DNA of 64,000 nucleotides, taken from NCBI RefSeq assembly GCF_004000905.1, contig NZ_BIMD01000025.1, forward strand, positions 1 to 64,000, written 5' to 3'. The notes under the pieces were generated by a model that worked only from the letters and a program-made list of their open reading frames with translations, made no database searches and was not told the DNA's origin. The position numbers were made by a program, and so were the translations under genes. Position 1 is the stretch's first letter. The number at the start of each line of letters is the position of its first letter. Below are positions 34,619-42,348 of this stretch, in pieces. Origin of the DNA: Paenibacillus humicus NBRC 102415 (GTDB lineage: Bacteria > Bacillota > Bacilli > Paenibacillales > Paenibacillaceae).

Positions 34619-35467
34619 ATGACAGTGAGATTGATCGTGATGGGAGATCTTCATTATCATGAATGTGACAGGTCGGTACCGGGACTGCACGATGCGCATG
34701 CTGCTTTCTACAGCGGTTTGTTGGACGAGTTTCTGGAAGCGGACGCGGACCTGCACATTTCCTTGGGGGATCTGACCAACTATGGAACGGCCGAGGAGCT
34801 TCGGCAGATATACGGCTTGCTGAGGAGCAAGCCGCGGAACTTCATCCATGTCCTGGGCAATCACGACCTGTACGCGCAGACGCGGGCCGAGGTGCTGGAC
34901 CTATCCGGCCAGCAGCGGTATCATGCCTTCGACGCCGGCCATGCCGTCCTCGCTTTCCTCGATACGGCCAAGGAGCAGGATTATGAGGATTGGGGAGGCT
35001 GGGTCGATCCGGAGCAGCTGGATTGGCTGGAAGAGATCGTGATCGCTTCGGGAGACCGGCCTCTTCTCGTCTTCGGCCATCATCCCGTCTACGCCACGAC
35101 CGCACGCTCCGAAACGGATAAAGGCTCCATTCACCCTGATATCGACATGTGGAGCATCCTGCGAAAAAAGAAAGGCGTCGGCGTCTACTTCAACGGGCAT
35201 ACCCATGTCGATTCCATCGCGGTCCGCGGCCAATGGTCGTTCGTCCAGCTGTCCGCATGCCTGGATGTTCCGTCCTTCCGCATCGTGGATGTCGAGCCGG
35301 AAATGATTGCGGTCCGCGCCGTTGAAGTGACGGATGAAGAAGCCATCGGGGGCTTGCCGATCATCCACCGGCACATGAGGCATTTCACTCCGACTCTCGG
35401 AGCCAAGGGACTGCACAGGGACCGCGAGCTCGCCATCCCCCTCAAGGATTCCGTGCTGCCGGGATGA
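34619..35467 (+). CDS. Calcineurin-like metallophosphoesterase (GpdQ-like)
   Basis: 282 residues. Metal-binding motifs are complete: GDLHYH (9-14), GDLTNYG (50-56), GNHD (80-83), FGHHP and NGHTH. The class III phosphodiesterase family includes glycerophosphodiesterase GpdQ and cyclic-nucleotide phosphodiesterases. The overlap with glpP and the nearby Ugp transporter and GDPD make glycerophosphodiester hydrolysis the best guess. GGGAGGAG precedes the ATG. No signal peptide: a cytosolic enzyme. Confidence 0.85.
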   Translation: MTVRLIVMGDLHYHECDRSVPGLHDAHAAFYSGLLDEFLEADADLHISLGDLTNYGTAEELRQIYGLLRSKPRNFIHVLGNHDLYAQTRAEVLDLSGQQRYHAFDAGHAVLAFLDTAKEQDYEDWGGWVDPEQLDWLEEIVIASGDRPLLVFGHHPVYATTARSETDKGSIHPDIDMWSILRKKKGVGVYFNGHTHVDSIAVRGQWSFVQLSACLDVPSFRIVDVEPEMIAVRAVEVTDEEAIGGLPIIHRHMRHFTPTLGAKGLHRDRELAIPLKDSVLPG

Positions 35468-36081
35468 ATGCCGAACAGTTCCGCAGCCTGCTCGAAGAAC
35501 GCAGGATCATCGCCTCGCTCAAGCAGCCCAAGCATATCGAGCATGCGCTGGAGCTGCGCAGCCGGTTGTCCGGCGTGTTCCTGCTGATGGGGCATATCGG
35601 CGTGCTGGGCTCGTACGTCGATGTTTTCCGCAGCCACGGCATACCGGTCTTTCTCCATCTGGAGAAGATCGGCGGGCTCAGCACGGATTCCCACGGCATC
35701 GACTATTTGGCCAAGACGATACGTCCGGCCGGCATCGTCTCGACCAAGACGAGCGTAATCAGGGCCGCCAAGAAACGGGGCCTGCTCACCGTGCAGCGCT
35801 TCTTTCTCGTGGACAGCGAAGGACTGAGCAATATATCCGGCAGCCTGGAGCAGACGATGCCCGACGTCGTCGAGCTGATGCCTGCGCGCATTCCGGAAAT
35901 GATCGCGCGCGTACGCCGGTTCGCGGACGTGCCGATCATTACCGGAGGGCTGCTCAGCGAGCCCTGTCAAGGCCGGCTATGCCTGGACTATGGAGCTGCC
36001 GCGATCTCGTCCTCCGATCCGAGGCTGTGGCGGGCCGACTATTCCGGGTTTTCGGGCAGCGGATGGGAACGATCGAGCTAG
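35464..36081 (+). CDS. glpP: Glycerol-3-phosphate responsive antiterminator GlpP
   Basis: 205 residues, close to the length of B. subtilis GlpP. The barrel segments SGVFLLMGHIG, FLHLEKIGGLSTD, GIVSTKTSVIRAAKK, QRFFLVDSE, DVVELMPARIP and PIITGGLL are characteristic. GlpP binds glycerol-3-phosphate and leader RNA to allow read-through of a terminator. The gene overlaps the phosphoesterase gene (ATGA) and lies directly before a strong leader terminator of a G3P-type transporter operon. Confidence 0.93.
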   Translation: MNAEQFRSLLEERRIIASLKQPKHIEHALELRSRLSGVFLLMGHIGVLGSYVDVFRSHGIPVFLHLEKIGGLSTDSHGIDYLAKTIRPAGIVSTKTSVIRAAKKRGLLTVQRFFLVDSEGLSNISGSLEQTMPDVVELMPARIPEMIARVRRFADVPIITGGLLSEPCQGRLCLDYGAAAISSSDPRLWRADYSGFSGSGWERSS

Positions 36082-36113
36082 GCCGGGCCTCTTCACGTAT
36101 TCTTCGCATGGCG

Positions 36114-36145
36114 TTGACGTTCAATTGACATACCGGGCCTATACT
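36114..36145 (+). promoter_or_regulatory. Candidate promoter of the ugp-like operon
   Basis: TTGACG (36114-36119) and TTGACA (36125-36130) are both good -35 hexamers and TATACT (36140-36145) a good -10, but spacings of 20 and 9 nt are not ideal, so the exact pair is uncertain. Transcription starting near 36152 would make a leader that contains the terminator at 36185-36239. Confidence 0.45.
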
Positions 36146-36184
36146 GGGCTTGTACAAGTAAATAGAAACGGTCGGAACCTCTGG

Positions 36185-36239
36185 AGAGACCTTAACCCGC
36201 CGCGGATCGATATCCGCGGTACGGTTAAGGTCTCTTTTT
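36185..36239 (+). terminator. Leader terminator, probable GlpP antitermination target
   Basis: AGAGACCTTAACC (36185-36197) pairs with GGTTAAGGTCTCT (36223-36235), with an inner perfect CCGCGGAT/ATCCGCGG stem (36200-36219) and a T-run. It sits 55 nt before the binding-protein start and right after glpP, the arrangement of a GlpP-controlled leader. Confidence 0.8.
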
Positions 36240-36293
36240 CTGCGCACCTGCGCTCCGGCCGGATCAAACCATATCTTGGAGGGGATCCGTATC

Positions 36294-37625
36294 ATGGCAA
36301 GAAAAACGATGACCGCAGCGATGTCCATCCTGCTCTCCGCGGCGCTTGCCGCTTGCGGCACAGGCGGGGACAACAAAGGAACCGCCGAGGCGGAAGGCGG
36401 CTCGAATGCGGCAGCGGCGGGATCGGCTGCATCCGAAGGCAAGATCACGATCAGATATTGGTACGCCTTCGGAGACAAGATCGAAGAAGCCAAGCAGCAT
36501 CTCGTCAAGGAATTCAACGCTTCCCAGGACCGGATCGAGGTCGTGGCGGAGCATCAGGGCAATTACGACGACCTTCATGCCAAGGTGCAGGCGGCTTTCG
36601 CTGCCGGACATGCTCCCGCCGTCACCGATCTGGAGATCGCCTCCACGGGAGTATTCGCCCGCTCCGGCATGCTGGAGGAGCTGACGGCTTATGCGGACCG
36701 GGACAAGGACCAGCTGCAGCTGGACGATTTCAATCCCGGCCTCATGGGCAACGCCTATGTCGACGGCAAGCTGTACGGGCTCCCCTTCATGCGCAGCACG
36801 CCGATCCTCTACAAGAACGTCACGATGCTGAAGGACGCCGGACTCGATCCGCAAGGGCCGAAGACATGGGATGAGCTGGAGCAGTATGCCCGCGTGCTGA
36901 AGGAGAAGGGCAAGAACGGCATGACGGTGCCGGCCGACATCTGGTTCTACGAGGCGCTTGTCGCCCAGAGCGGAGGCCGGATGCTGAGCGAGGACGGCAA
37001 GAAGGCCGCGTTCAACTCTCCTGAAGGCGTAGCGCCCGTAGAATTCTGGAAAAAGCTTGTTGCCGAAGGGCTGATCAAAATTCCGGTAGGCGACGAAGCG
37101 GGCGCCACGGCGGACAAGGATTGGGCGAACCAGCTGTCCGCGTTCAAGTTCGGCTCCACGGCAGGCGTCACCGGCAGCCTGGAGATCGCCAAGGGCAACG
37201 GCTTCGAGCTCGAGACGGCTTTCATGCCGGCGAACAAATCCTACGGCGTGCCGACCGGAGGCTGCCAGCTCGTCATCACCTCGAAGAGCAGCGGGGAAGA
37301 GAAGGAAGCGGCCTGGGAATTCCTCAAGTGGATGACCTCCAAGGAGAATACGATCTACCAGCACAAGCATGTCGGCTATCTCCCGACCCGTGTGTCCGCC
37401 GTTCAGAGCGAAGAGCTGCAGACGCATTTCAAGGAGTATCCGCAGTTCAAGGTGGCCGTCGACCAGCTTCAATATGCAAGGCCGCGCCCGATGGAGAACG
37501 GGTATCCGGAGGTGGCCCGAATCGTACGGACTGCCATCGAGAAGGCGATCCTCGATCCGAAGACGACCCCGCAGGCAGCGATGGACGACGCGGCCAAGAA
37601 GGCGGACAAGCTGCTGTCGAAATAG
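36294..37625 (+). CDS. ugpB: UgpB-like solute-binding lipoprotein
   Basis: 443 residues. The signal peptide ends in a lipobox (ALAACG); a low-complexity linker of about 25 residues follows, then a family-1 binding domain with YWYAFGDK near its start, a feature shared with UgpB-type proteins for glycerol-3-phosphate or glycerophosphodiesters. TGGAGGGG lies nine bases before the ATG. First gene of an operon with ATPase, two permeases and a GDPD. Confidence 0.88.
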   Translation: MARKTMTAAMSILLSAALAACGTGGDNKGTAEAEGGSNAAAAGSAASEGKITIRYWYAFGDKIEEAKQHLVKEFNASQDRIEVVAEHQGNYDDLHAKVQAAFAAGHAPAVTDLEIASTGVFARSGMLEELTAYADRDKDQLQLDDFNPGLMGNAYVDGKLYGLPFMRSTPILYKNVTMLKDAGLDPQGPKTWDELEQYARVLKEKGKNGMTVPADIWFYEALVAQSGGRMLSEDGKKAAFNSPEGVAPVEFWKKLVAEGLIKIPVGDEAGATADKDWANQLSAFKFGSTAGVTGSLEIAKGNGFELETAFMPANKSYGVPTGGCQLVITSKSSGEEKEAAWEFLKWMTSKENTIYQHKHVGYLPTRVSAVQSEELQTHFKEYPQFKVAVDQLQYARPRPMENGYPEVARIVRTAIEKAILDPKTTPQAAMDDAAKKADKLLSK

Positions 37626-37690
37626 GCCGGGCTTAGACAAACCGGAGCAGCAATCGGCTATTGAAGGCAAGGATAAGGGGGGAGAGGCCT

Positions 37691-38791
37691 ATGGCGCAGA
37701 TCGAGCTGCGGAACATCGGCAAGAAATTCAAGCAGGAAGCCGTCATCGAGAATCTCAATCTGACGATCCGAAGCGGTTCGTTCACGGTGCTCGTCGGACC
37801 TTCCGGCTGCGGCAAGTCGACGACGCTGAGAATGGTTGCCGGGCTGGAGCGGCAGACGGAGGGCGAGATCTGGATCGACGGGAAATGCGTGAGCGACACG
37901 CCGCCGGGGCTGCGGGACGTGGCCATGGTATTCCAGAACTATGCGCTGTATCCGACGATGAGCGTGCGCGGCAACATCGAGTTCGGACTCAAGAACAAGG
38001 GTGTCGCGAAGCCGGAGCGGGAGCGGCTGATCGGCGATATCTCCGAGCTTGTGGGGCTGACACCCTATCTGGACAAGAAGCCGCAGAGCCTCTCCGGCGG
38101 ACAGAGGCAGCGCGTCGCTCTCGCCCGCGCCATGGTGAAGCAGCCGAAGGTGTTCATTCTGGACGAACCGCTGTCCAATCTCGATGCCAAGCTGCGCAGC
38201 CAGATGCGGACGGAGCTGATCCAGCTGCACAAGCGGCTCGGGACGACGTTTGTATATGTCACGCATGACCAGGTCGAGGCGATGTCGATGGGAGACGAGA
38301 TCGTGGTGATGGACAAGGGGGTAATCCAGCAGGCGGACGGTCCCATGGCGATCTATGGGCAGCCGGCCAATCTGTTCACCGCGCAGTTCATCGGGACGCC
38401 TCCCATGAATGTGCTGCTGCAGGAAGACATGCATGCTCTCGGCATTCCGGCCATGCCGGGCGTCCATTATGCCGGATTCCGCCCGGAGCATGCGGTGCTG
38501 AATCCGCCGGACGGCACGGAGGGCATCATGCTGAGGGGGCGGATCGCGACGCGGGAAAGCCTTGGAGCGGAGCAGATCTACCAGCTTGAGCTTGCCAGCG
38601 GCGCCTTGGTTTCCGTCAAAACGTTCCTGAGGCCGATGGAAACGGTGGAATGGGCGGCCGCCGCCATCCCGGCCGAGGCTTTGCATGCTTTCGATGTCCG
38701 AGGGAACCGGGTCGAATGCAGCCTGAACGAGTGGAGGGAGGCCGCTGGCGGCGGAATCCTGACAGCGGCCGGAGCCGGAGGACGATCATGA
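37691..38791 (+). CDS. ugpC: Sugar/G3P importer ATPase (UgpC/MsmX family)
   Basis: 366 residues. GPSGCGKST, LSGGQRQR and VFILDEPLSNLDAKLR are intact, and the last 120 residues form the regulatory OB-like domain of this family. It powers the UgpAE channel. Since neither the galactan nor the maltodextrin importer in this window has its own ATPase gene, it could in principle serve them too, though a separate MsmX elsewhere is more usual. GGGGGGAGAGG precedes the ATG. Confidence 0.93.
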   Translation: MAQIELRNIGKKFKQEAVIENLNLTIRSGSFTVLVGPSGCGKSTTLRMVAGLERQTEGEIWIDGKCVSDTPPGLRDVAMVFQNYALYPTMSVRGNIEFGLKNKGVAKPERERLIGDISELVGLTPYLDKKPQSLSGGQRQRVALARAMVKQPKVFILDEPLSNLDAKLRSQMRTELIQLHKRLGTTFVYVTHDQVEAMSMGDEIVVMDKGVIQQADGPMAIYGQPANLFTAQFIGTPPMNVLLQEDMHALGIPAMPGVHYAGFRPEHAVLNPPDGTEGIMLRGRIATRESLGAEQIYQLELASGALVSVKTFLRPMETVEWAAAAIPAEALHAFDVRGNRVECSLNEWREAAGGGILTAAGAGGRS

Positions 38792-39663
38792 CGACCGCCT
38801 GGGACAAGCTTCGCCCCTATGGCATGGTCGCGCCGGCCATCCTCGTGTTTTCGCTGTTTTTCATCTATCCCATCTTCTACATGATCTACCTCAGCCTCTT
38901 CGACTGGAACTTCGTCAGCCCCGACAAGGCCTTCGTCGGCCTGGCCAACTTCCGGGAGCTGCTGGCGGACGAGGATTTCCGCAAGGTGCTCGGCAACACA
39001 TCGCTGTACACCGCGCTTGTCGTCTCGCTGACGACCGGCATCTCCTTGCTGCTCGCCCTGTGGCTGAACCGCAGCGGCTGGTTCCATGGCTTCGTGCAGG
39101 GAGCGATATTCACGCCGCATATCATCTCGCTCGTCTCGATCTCGCTGCTCTGGAGCTGGCTGATGGATCCGGAGTACGGACTGCTGAACGGCATCCTGGG
39201 CTGGGCGGGCATCGGCGGGCTTCCGTGGCTGTCTCATCCCGACACGGCTCTGCTTTCCTTGGTGCTGGTGGCTGTCTGGAAAGGGATCGGCTACAACGCT
39301 CTCGTGTTCATCGCCGGCCTGCAGAGCATTCCGGCGGACATCTACGAAGCCGCTTCGCTCGACCGTTCGCGGCCTCTGACCACGTTCCGGCGGCTGACGC
39401 TGCCGATGCTGTCGCCGACGATATTCTTCCTGGTCGTCATCAACATGATCGGATCGTTCCAGGTGTTCGAGACGATCGCGATCATGACCGGAGGCGGTCC
39501 CGTGAATGCGACCAATACGCTCGTGTACTACATTTATGAATACGGCTTCCGCTTTTTCAAGATCGGATACGCCTCTGCCGCGGGAGTCATCCTGCTGCTC
39601 ATCGTCGGCGTCCTGACGCTGCTGTACTTCCGCCTGCTGTCCGCCAAAGTCCACTATCGCTGA
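38788..39663 (+). CDS. ugpA: UgpA-like permease
   Basis: 291 residues with six membrane helices and the docking loop YEAASLDRSRPLTTFRRLTLP; the usual glycine of EAA-x3-G is replaced by arginine in SLDRSR. ATGA overlap with the ATPase gene and a GGAGCCGGAGGA ribosome binding site show tight coupling. It forms the channel with the next gene product. Confidence 0.92.
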   Translation: MTTAWDKLRPYGMVAPAILVFSLFFIYPIFYMIYLSLFDWNFVSPDKAFVGLANFRELLADEDFRKVLGNTSLYTALVVSLTTGISLLLALWLNRSGWFHGFVQGAIFTPHIISLVSISLLWSWLMDPEYGLLNGILGWAGIGGLPWLSHPDTALLSLVLVAVWKGIGYNALVFIAGLQSIPADIYEAASLDRSRPLTTFRRLTLPMLSPTIFFLVVINMIGSFQVFETIAIMTGGGPVNATNTLVYYIYEYGFRFFKIGYASAAGVILLLIVGVLTLLYFRLLSAKVHYR

Positions 39664-39685
39664 ACAGAGAAAGGAGCGGCATCCA

Positions 39686-40603
39686 ATGAAGGAAGGAATC
39701 CAGCAGGCCCAGCTGGGCCTCGGCAAGCCCGGGGCCGGAGCGGCCAAGTCGGAGCCGCGTGCCCGCATGCGGCTGGCGGCGTCCGGCAGGCTGCTGCTCG
39801 CCGGCTTCAACCGGGCCTGCATGCTGCTGCTCGTGCTCGTATTCGCCATGCCGTTCGCATGGATGATTTCCACGTCGTTCAAGACGCTGCCGGAAACGAT
39901 GATTTTCCCGCCCGTATGGATTCCCCGGAATCTCATCTGGGAGAATTACACGGCCGCCTGGAATACGGGACCGTTCCTGCGTTATGCAGCGAACAGCATC
40001 GTCATCGCCGTCGGCATCCTTCTGCTCCAGATGCTGACGATCATTCCGGCCGCCTATGCGTTCGCCCGGTACCGGTTCGCCGGTTCGAGGCTGCTGTTCG
40101 GCATCGTGATGGTCACGCTGATGATTCCGGCGCAGCTGATCTTCCTCCCCGTCTATCTGGAGCTGAGCGCCTTCAACCTGCTCAACACGCATCTGGGCCT
40201 CATCCTGCCCTTCGCCTCCAGCGCCTTCGGCATCTTCCTGCTGCGCCAAGCGTTCATGCAGATTCCCGACGAGCTGATCGAGGCGGCGCGGCTGGATCTG
40301 GCCAGCGAGGGCCGGATCATCCTGCGTCTCATGTTGCCGATGGTCAAGCCGGTGCTCGTGACGTTCGCCTTGTTCAGCTTCATCGCGCATTGGAACGATT
40401 ACTTCTGGCCGCTCGTCATGACGACGAACGAGACGGCCCGCACGCTGCCGCTGGCCATCGCCAAAATCAGGGAAGTAGAGGGAGTCGCGACCTGGAACGT
40501 GCTCATGGCGGGCAATCTCATCCTTGTCGCTCCGATTCTCGCGGTCTTTATTGCCTCTCAGCGGCATATCATCCAGGCTTTCGTCTATAACGGGGTCAAA
40601 TGA
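39686..40603 (+). CDS. ugpE: UgpE-like permease
   Basis: 305 residues. An N-terminal hydrophilic tail of about 35 residues precedes six membrane helices; the docking loop reads EAARLDLASEGRIILRLMLP. As in UgpA above, the normal glycine is substituted (LDLASE). AAAGGAG lies upstream of the ATG. Overlaps the phosphodiesterase gene at ATGA. Confidence 0.92.
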   Translation: MKEGIQQAQLGLGKPGAGAAKSEPRARMRLAASGRLLLAGFNRACMLLLVLVFAMPFAWMISTSFKTLPETMIFPPVWIPRNLIWENYTAAWNTGPFLRYAANSIVIAVGILLLQMLTIIPAAYAFARYRFAGSRLLFGIVMVTLMIPAQLIFLPVYLELSAFNLLNTHLGLILPFASSAFGIFLLRQAFMQIPDELIEAARLDLASEGRIILRLMLPMVKPVLVTFALFSFIAHWNDYFWPLVMTTNETARTLPLAIAKIREVEGVATWNVLMAGNLILVAPILAVFIASQRHIIQAFVYNGVK

Positions 40604-41466
40604 AACGGGAGCGCAGGCTTCCATGGAGCCGGCTGCCGGAGCGGCTGCCCGGCTGGCTGTCCGGCTGGCTGTCCGGCAGAGGGCCGAGGCTTGCCCTGCT
40701 GGCGTCCTGCTCGCTTCTGCTCATCTCCGCCACGGTTCCGCAGCGCCACCCGGTGCTCGTCGTCGCCCATAGGGGCGCCTCGCACGGCGCGCCGGAAAAT
40801 ACGATGGCTGCCTTCGAGCTGGCCCGCCGCCATGGAGCCGACTGGCTGGAGCTCGACATCCGCCAAAGCCGGGACGGAGCGCTCGTCGTCATCCACGACG
40901 AAGCGCTGAAGCGGACGACCGGCGCGGAAGGCCGAGTGCAGGACCATGACCTCGCTGCGCTTCGGCAGCTCGATGCCGGACGCTGGTTCGGCAAGGAATT
41001 CGCGGGGGAGCGGATTCCCGAGCTGAAGGATGTCCTGGACCGCTTCCTCGGCCGAATCGGCTTGCTCGTCGAGCTGAAGGATCCGGAGCTCTATCCCGGC
41101 ATGGAAGATGAGCTGGTCCGGCTGCTTGAGCCTTATGAAGGACGCGGAGAGCTCGCGCTCCAGTCTTTCGACCTCGAGGCGCTGCGGCGCGTGCACGGAC
41201 GGCTCCCGGGAATTCCGGCGGCGGCTCTCGTACGGGAGCCGGAGGCGGAGAAGCCACCAGCTGGGTTCAAAATAGACTGGAAGGCGCTGGGAACGGAGTT
41301 CAGCTCCGTCAATATCCAGTCGGGCCTGGCTGATGCCGCAGTCGTGAAGGAAATCCACGAGGCCGGCGGCCGCGTCATGGTCTGGACGATATCGGGCAGA
41401 AGGGAAATGGAACAGGCGATCGGAAAGGGAGTTGACGGCGTCATTGCCAACGATCCTTCCCTGTGA
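40600..41466 (+). CDS. glpQ: Glycerophosphodiester phosphodiesterase
   Basis: 288 residues. The N-terminus has an arginine-rich start and a hydrophobic stretch at about 30-46, a signal or anchor that would place it outside the membrane. The catalytic pattern is present: H57-R58 in VVAHRGA, E66-N67 in PENT, E84 and D86 in LELDIR, and H99. It releases glycerol-3-phosphate from deacylated phospholipids for the Ugp transporter. A 12-bp direct repeat (GGCTGGCTGTCC) encodes GWLSGWLS near the N-terminus. Confidence 0.93.
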   Translation: MKRERRLPWSRLPERLPGWLSGWLSGRGPRLALLASCSLLLISATVPQRHPVLVVAHRGASHGAPENTMAAFELARRHGADWLELDIRQSRDGALVVIHDEALKRTTGAEGRVQDHDLAALRQLDAGRWFGKEFAGERIPELKDVLDRFLGRIGLLVELKDPELYPGMEDELVRLLEPYEGRGELALQSFDLEALRRVHGRLPGIPAAALVREPEAEKPPAGFKIDWKALGTEFSSVNIQSGLADAAVVKEIHEAGGRVMVWTISGRREMEQAIGKGVDGVIANDPSL

Positions 41467-41471
41467 GCAAG

Positions 41472-41519
41472 AGAAAGAGCCCCGCCGCGGAAAGATTCCG
41501 CCGCAGGGCTCTTTCTGAT
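41472..41519. terminator. Terminator of the ugp-like operon
   Basis: AGAAAGAGCCC (41472-41482) pairs with GGGCTCTTTCT (41506-41516), with an inner CGGCGGAA-type pairing. It lies between convergent genes and may act in both directions. Confidence 0.85.
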
Positions 41520-41561
41520 ACTGGGGAGACCGCATCTGCGGACCTGGCATGCAGGCTGCGG

Positions 41562-42122
41562 TCAGGACTTCCTGGACCGGCTCCGCTTGCGCTTGCCGCC
41601 CCCCTTGTTGACCGCTGTACCGCCGCCTCCGACCGCGTCCTGCTGAAATGAGCCCGGGCTCTCGATCGTGGAGTTGGTGCCGCCGGTGCTGAACCTTCCG
41701 GCTCCGCTCGCGATCTGGGTAGCCGAGGAACTCGGGGATCCTTTCGGCAGCCTGACGACCTGATCGTTGACGATGATGACGACCTCCTTGCCGCCTATGC
41801 TGCGCGCCTGCTGCATGAATGGCGGGGAGTACACTCGGGAAGAGCGGCCCGCAGCCCCTTTGTTGATGGCCTTTCCGCCGGCGCCTACGCTTTGCTGCTG
41901 ACGGGTGTAGGGCGAATTGATTGCGGCATTGCTGCCTGCCGCGCTGCTCCGTCCGGCTCCGCTCGCGATCTGGGTCGTGTTGGGGGCGTTGGTGAACTGG
42001 CGGTTGAACACGAATACGAGCCGGCCGATGCCGGCCAGCGGAGCTTTGGCGACGATGCGCCGATTTCCTTTTTGCAGGATTAGAGTGAGCCGATCTGAAT
42101 TCCTTGCCGTTTTTGCCATCAT
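41562..42122 (-). CDS. Internally duplicated Ser/Gly/Asn-rich protein of unknown function
   Basis: 186 residues. Two copies of a unit of about 70 residues can be seen: a hydrophobic strand (RLVFVFNRQF; EVVIIVNDQVV), then TQIASGAGR, a Ser/Ala/Gly stretch, NSPY or ESPG, QQ, and GGKAINKG or GGTAVNKG. The very C-terminus is basic (KRKRSRSRKS). No signal peptide or membrane segment. The two TQIASGAG segments share a DNA repeat of about 22 bp. A surface, coat or assembly protein of the spore is possible but unsupported. AAGGAG precedes two adjacent ATGs; either may be used. Confidence 0.6.
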   Translation of the reverse strand: MMAKTARNSDRLTLILQKGNRRIVAKAPLAGIGRLVFVFNRQFTNAPNTTQIASGAGRSSAAGSNAAINSPYTRQQQSVGAGGKAINKGAAGRSSRVYSPPFMQQARSIGGKEVVIIVNDQVVRLPKGSPSSSATQIASGAGRFSTGGTNSTIESPGSFQQDAVGGGGTAVNKGGGKRKRSRSRKS

Positions 42123-42235
42123 CCTGCTCCTTCGGTTGTTGTGCTAAAGGATATGCGTTCGGGCGCTTATCGGCAAGGGACAACAGCTGAAAGGGCCGTT
42201 CGGGCATCCCGCTCCCCGAACTGAAAAAGATGCCG

Positions 42236-42267
42236 AAAAAGGCAGCCGAATGAACGGCTGCCTTTTT
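42236..42267. terminator. Terminator of the serine hydrolase gene
   Basis: AAAAAGGCAGCCG pairs with CGGCTGCCTTTTT around six bases. T-runs on both strands make it bidirectional. Confidence 0.85.
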
Positions 42268-42348
42268 CTCGAGAATGGATTGCCTGCCAAGGATATCAGG
42301 GCTCAGCTAGAAGCTTGTGGGTCAAAACCTAGCGGCTGCACACTCCGC

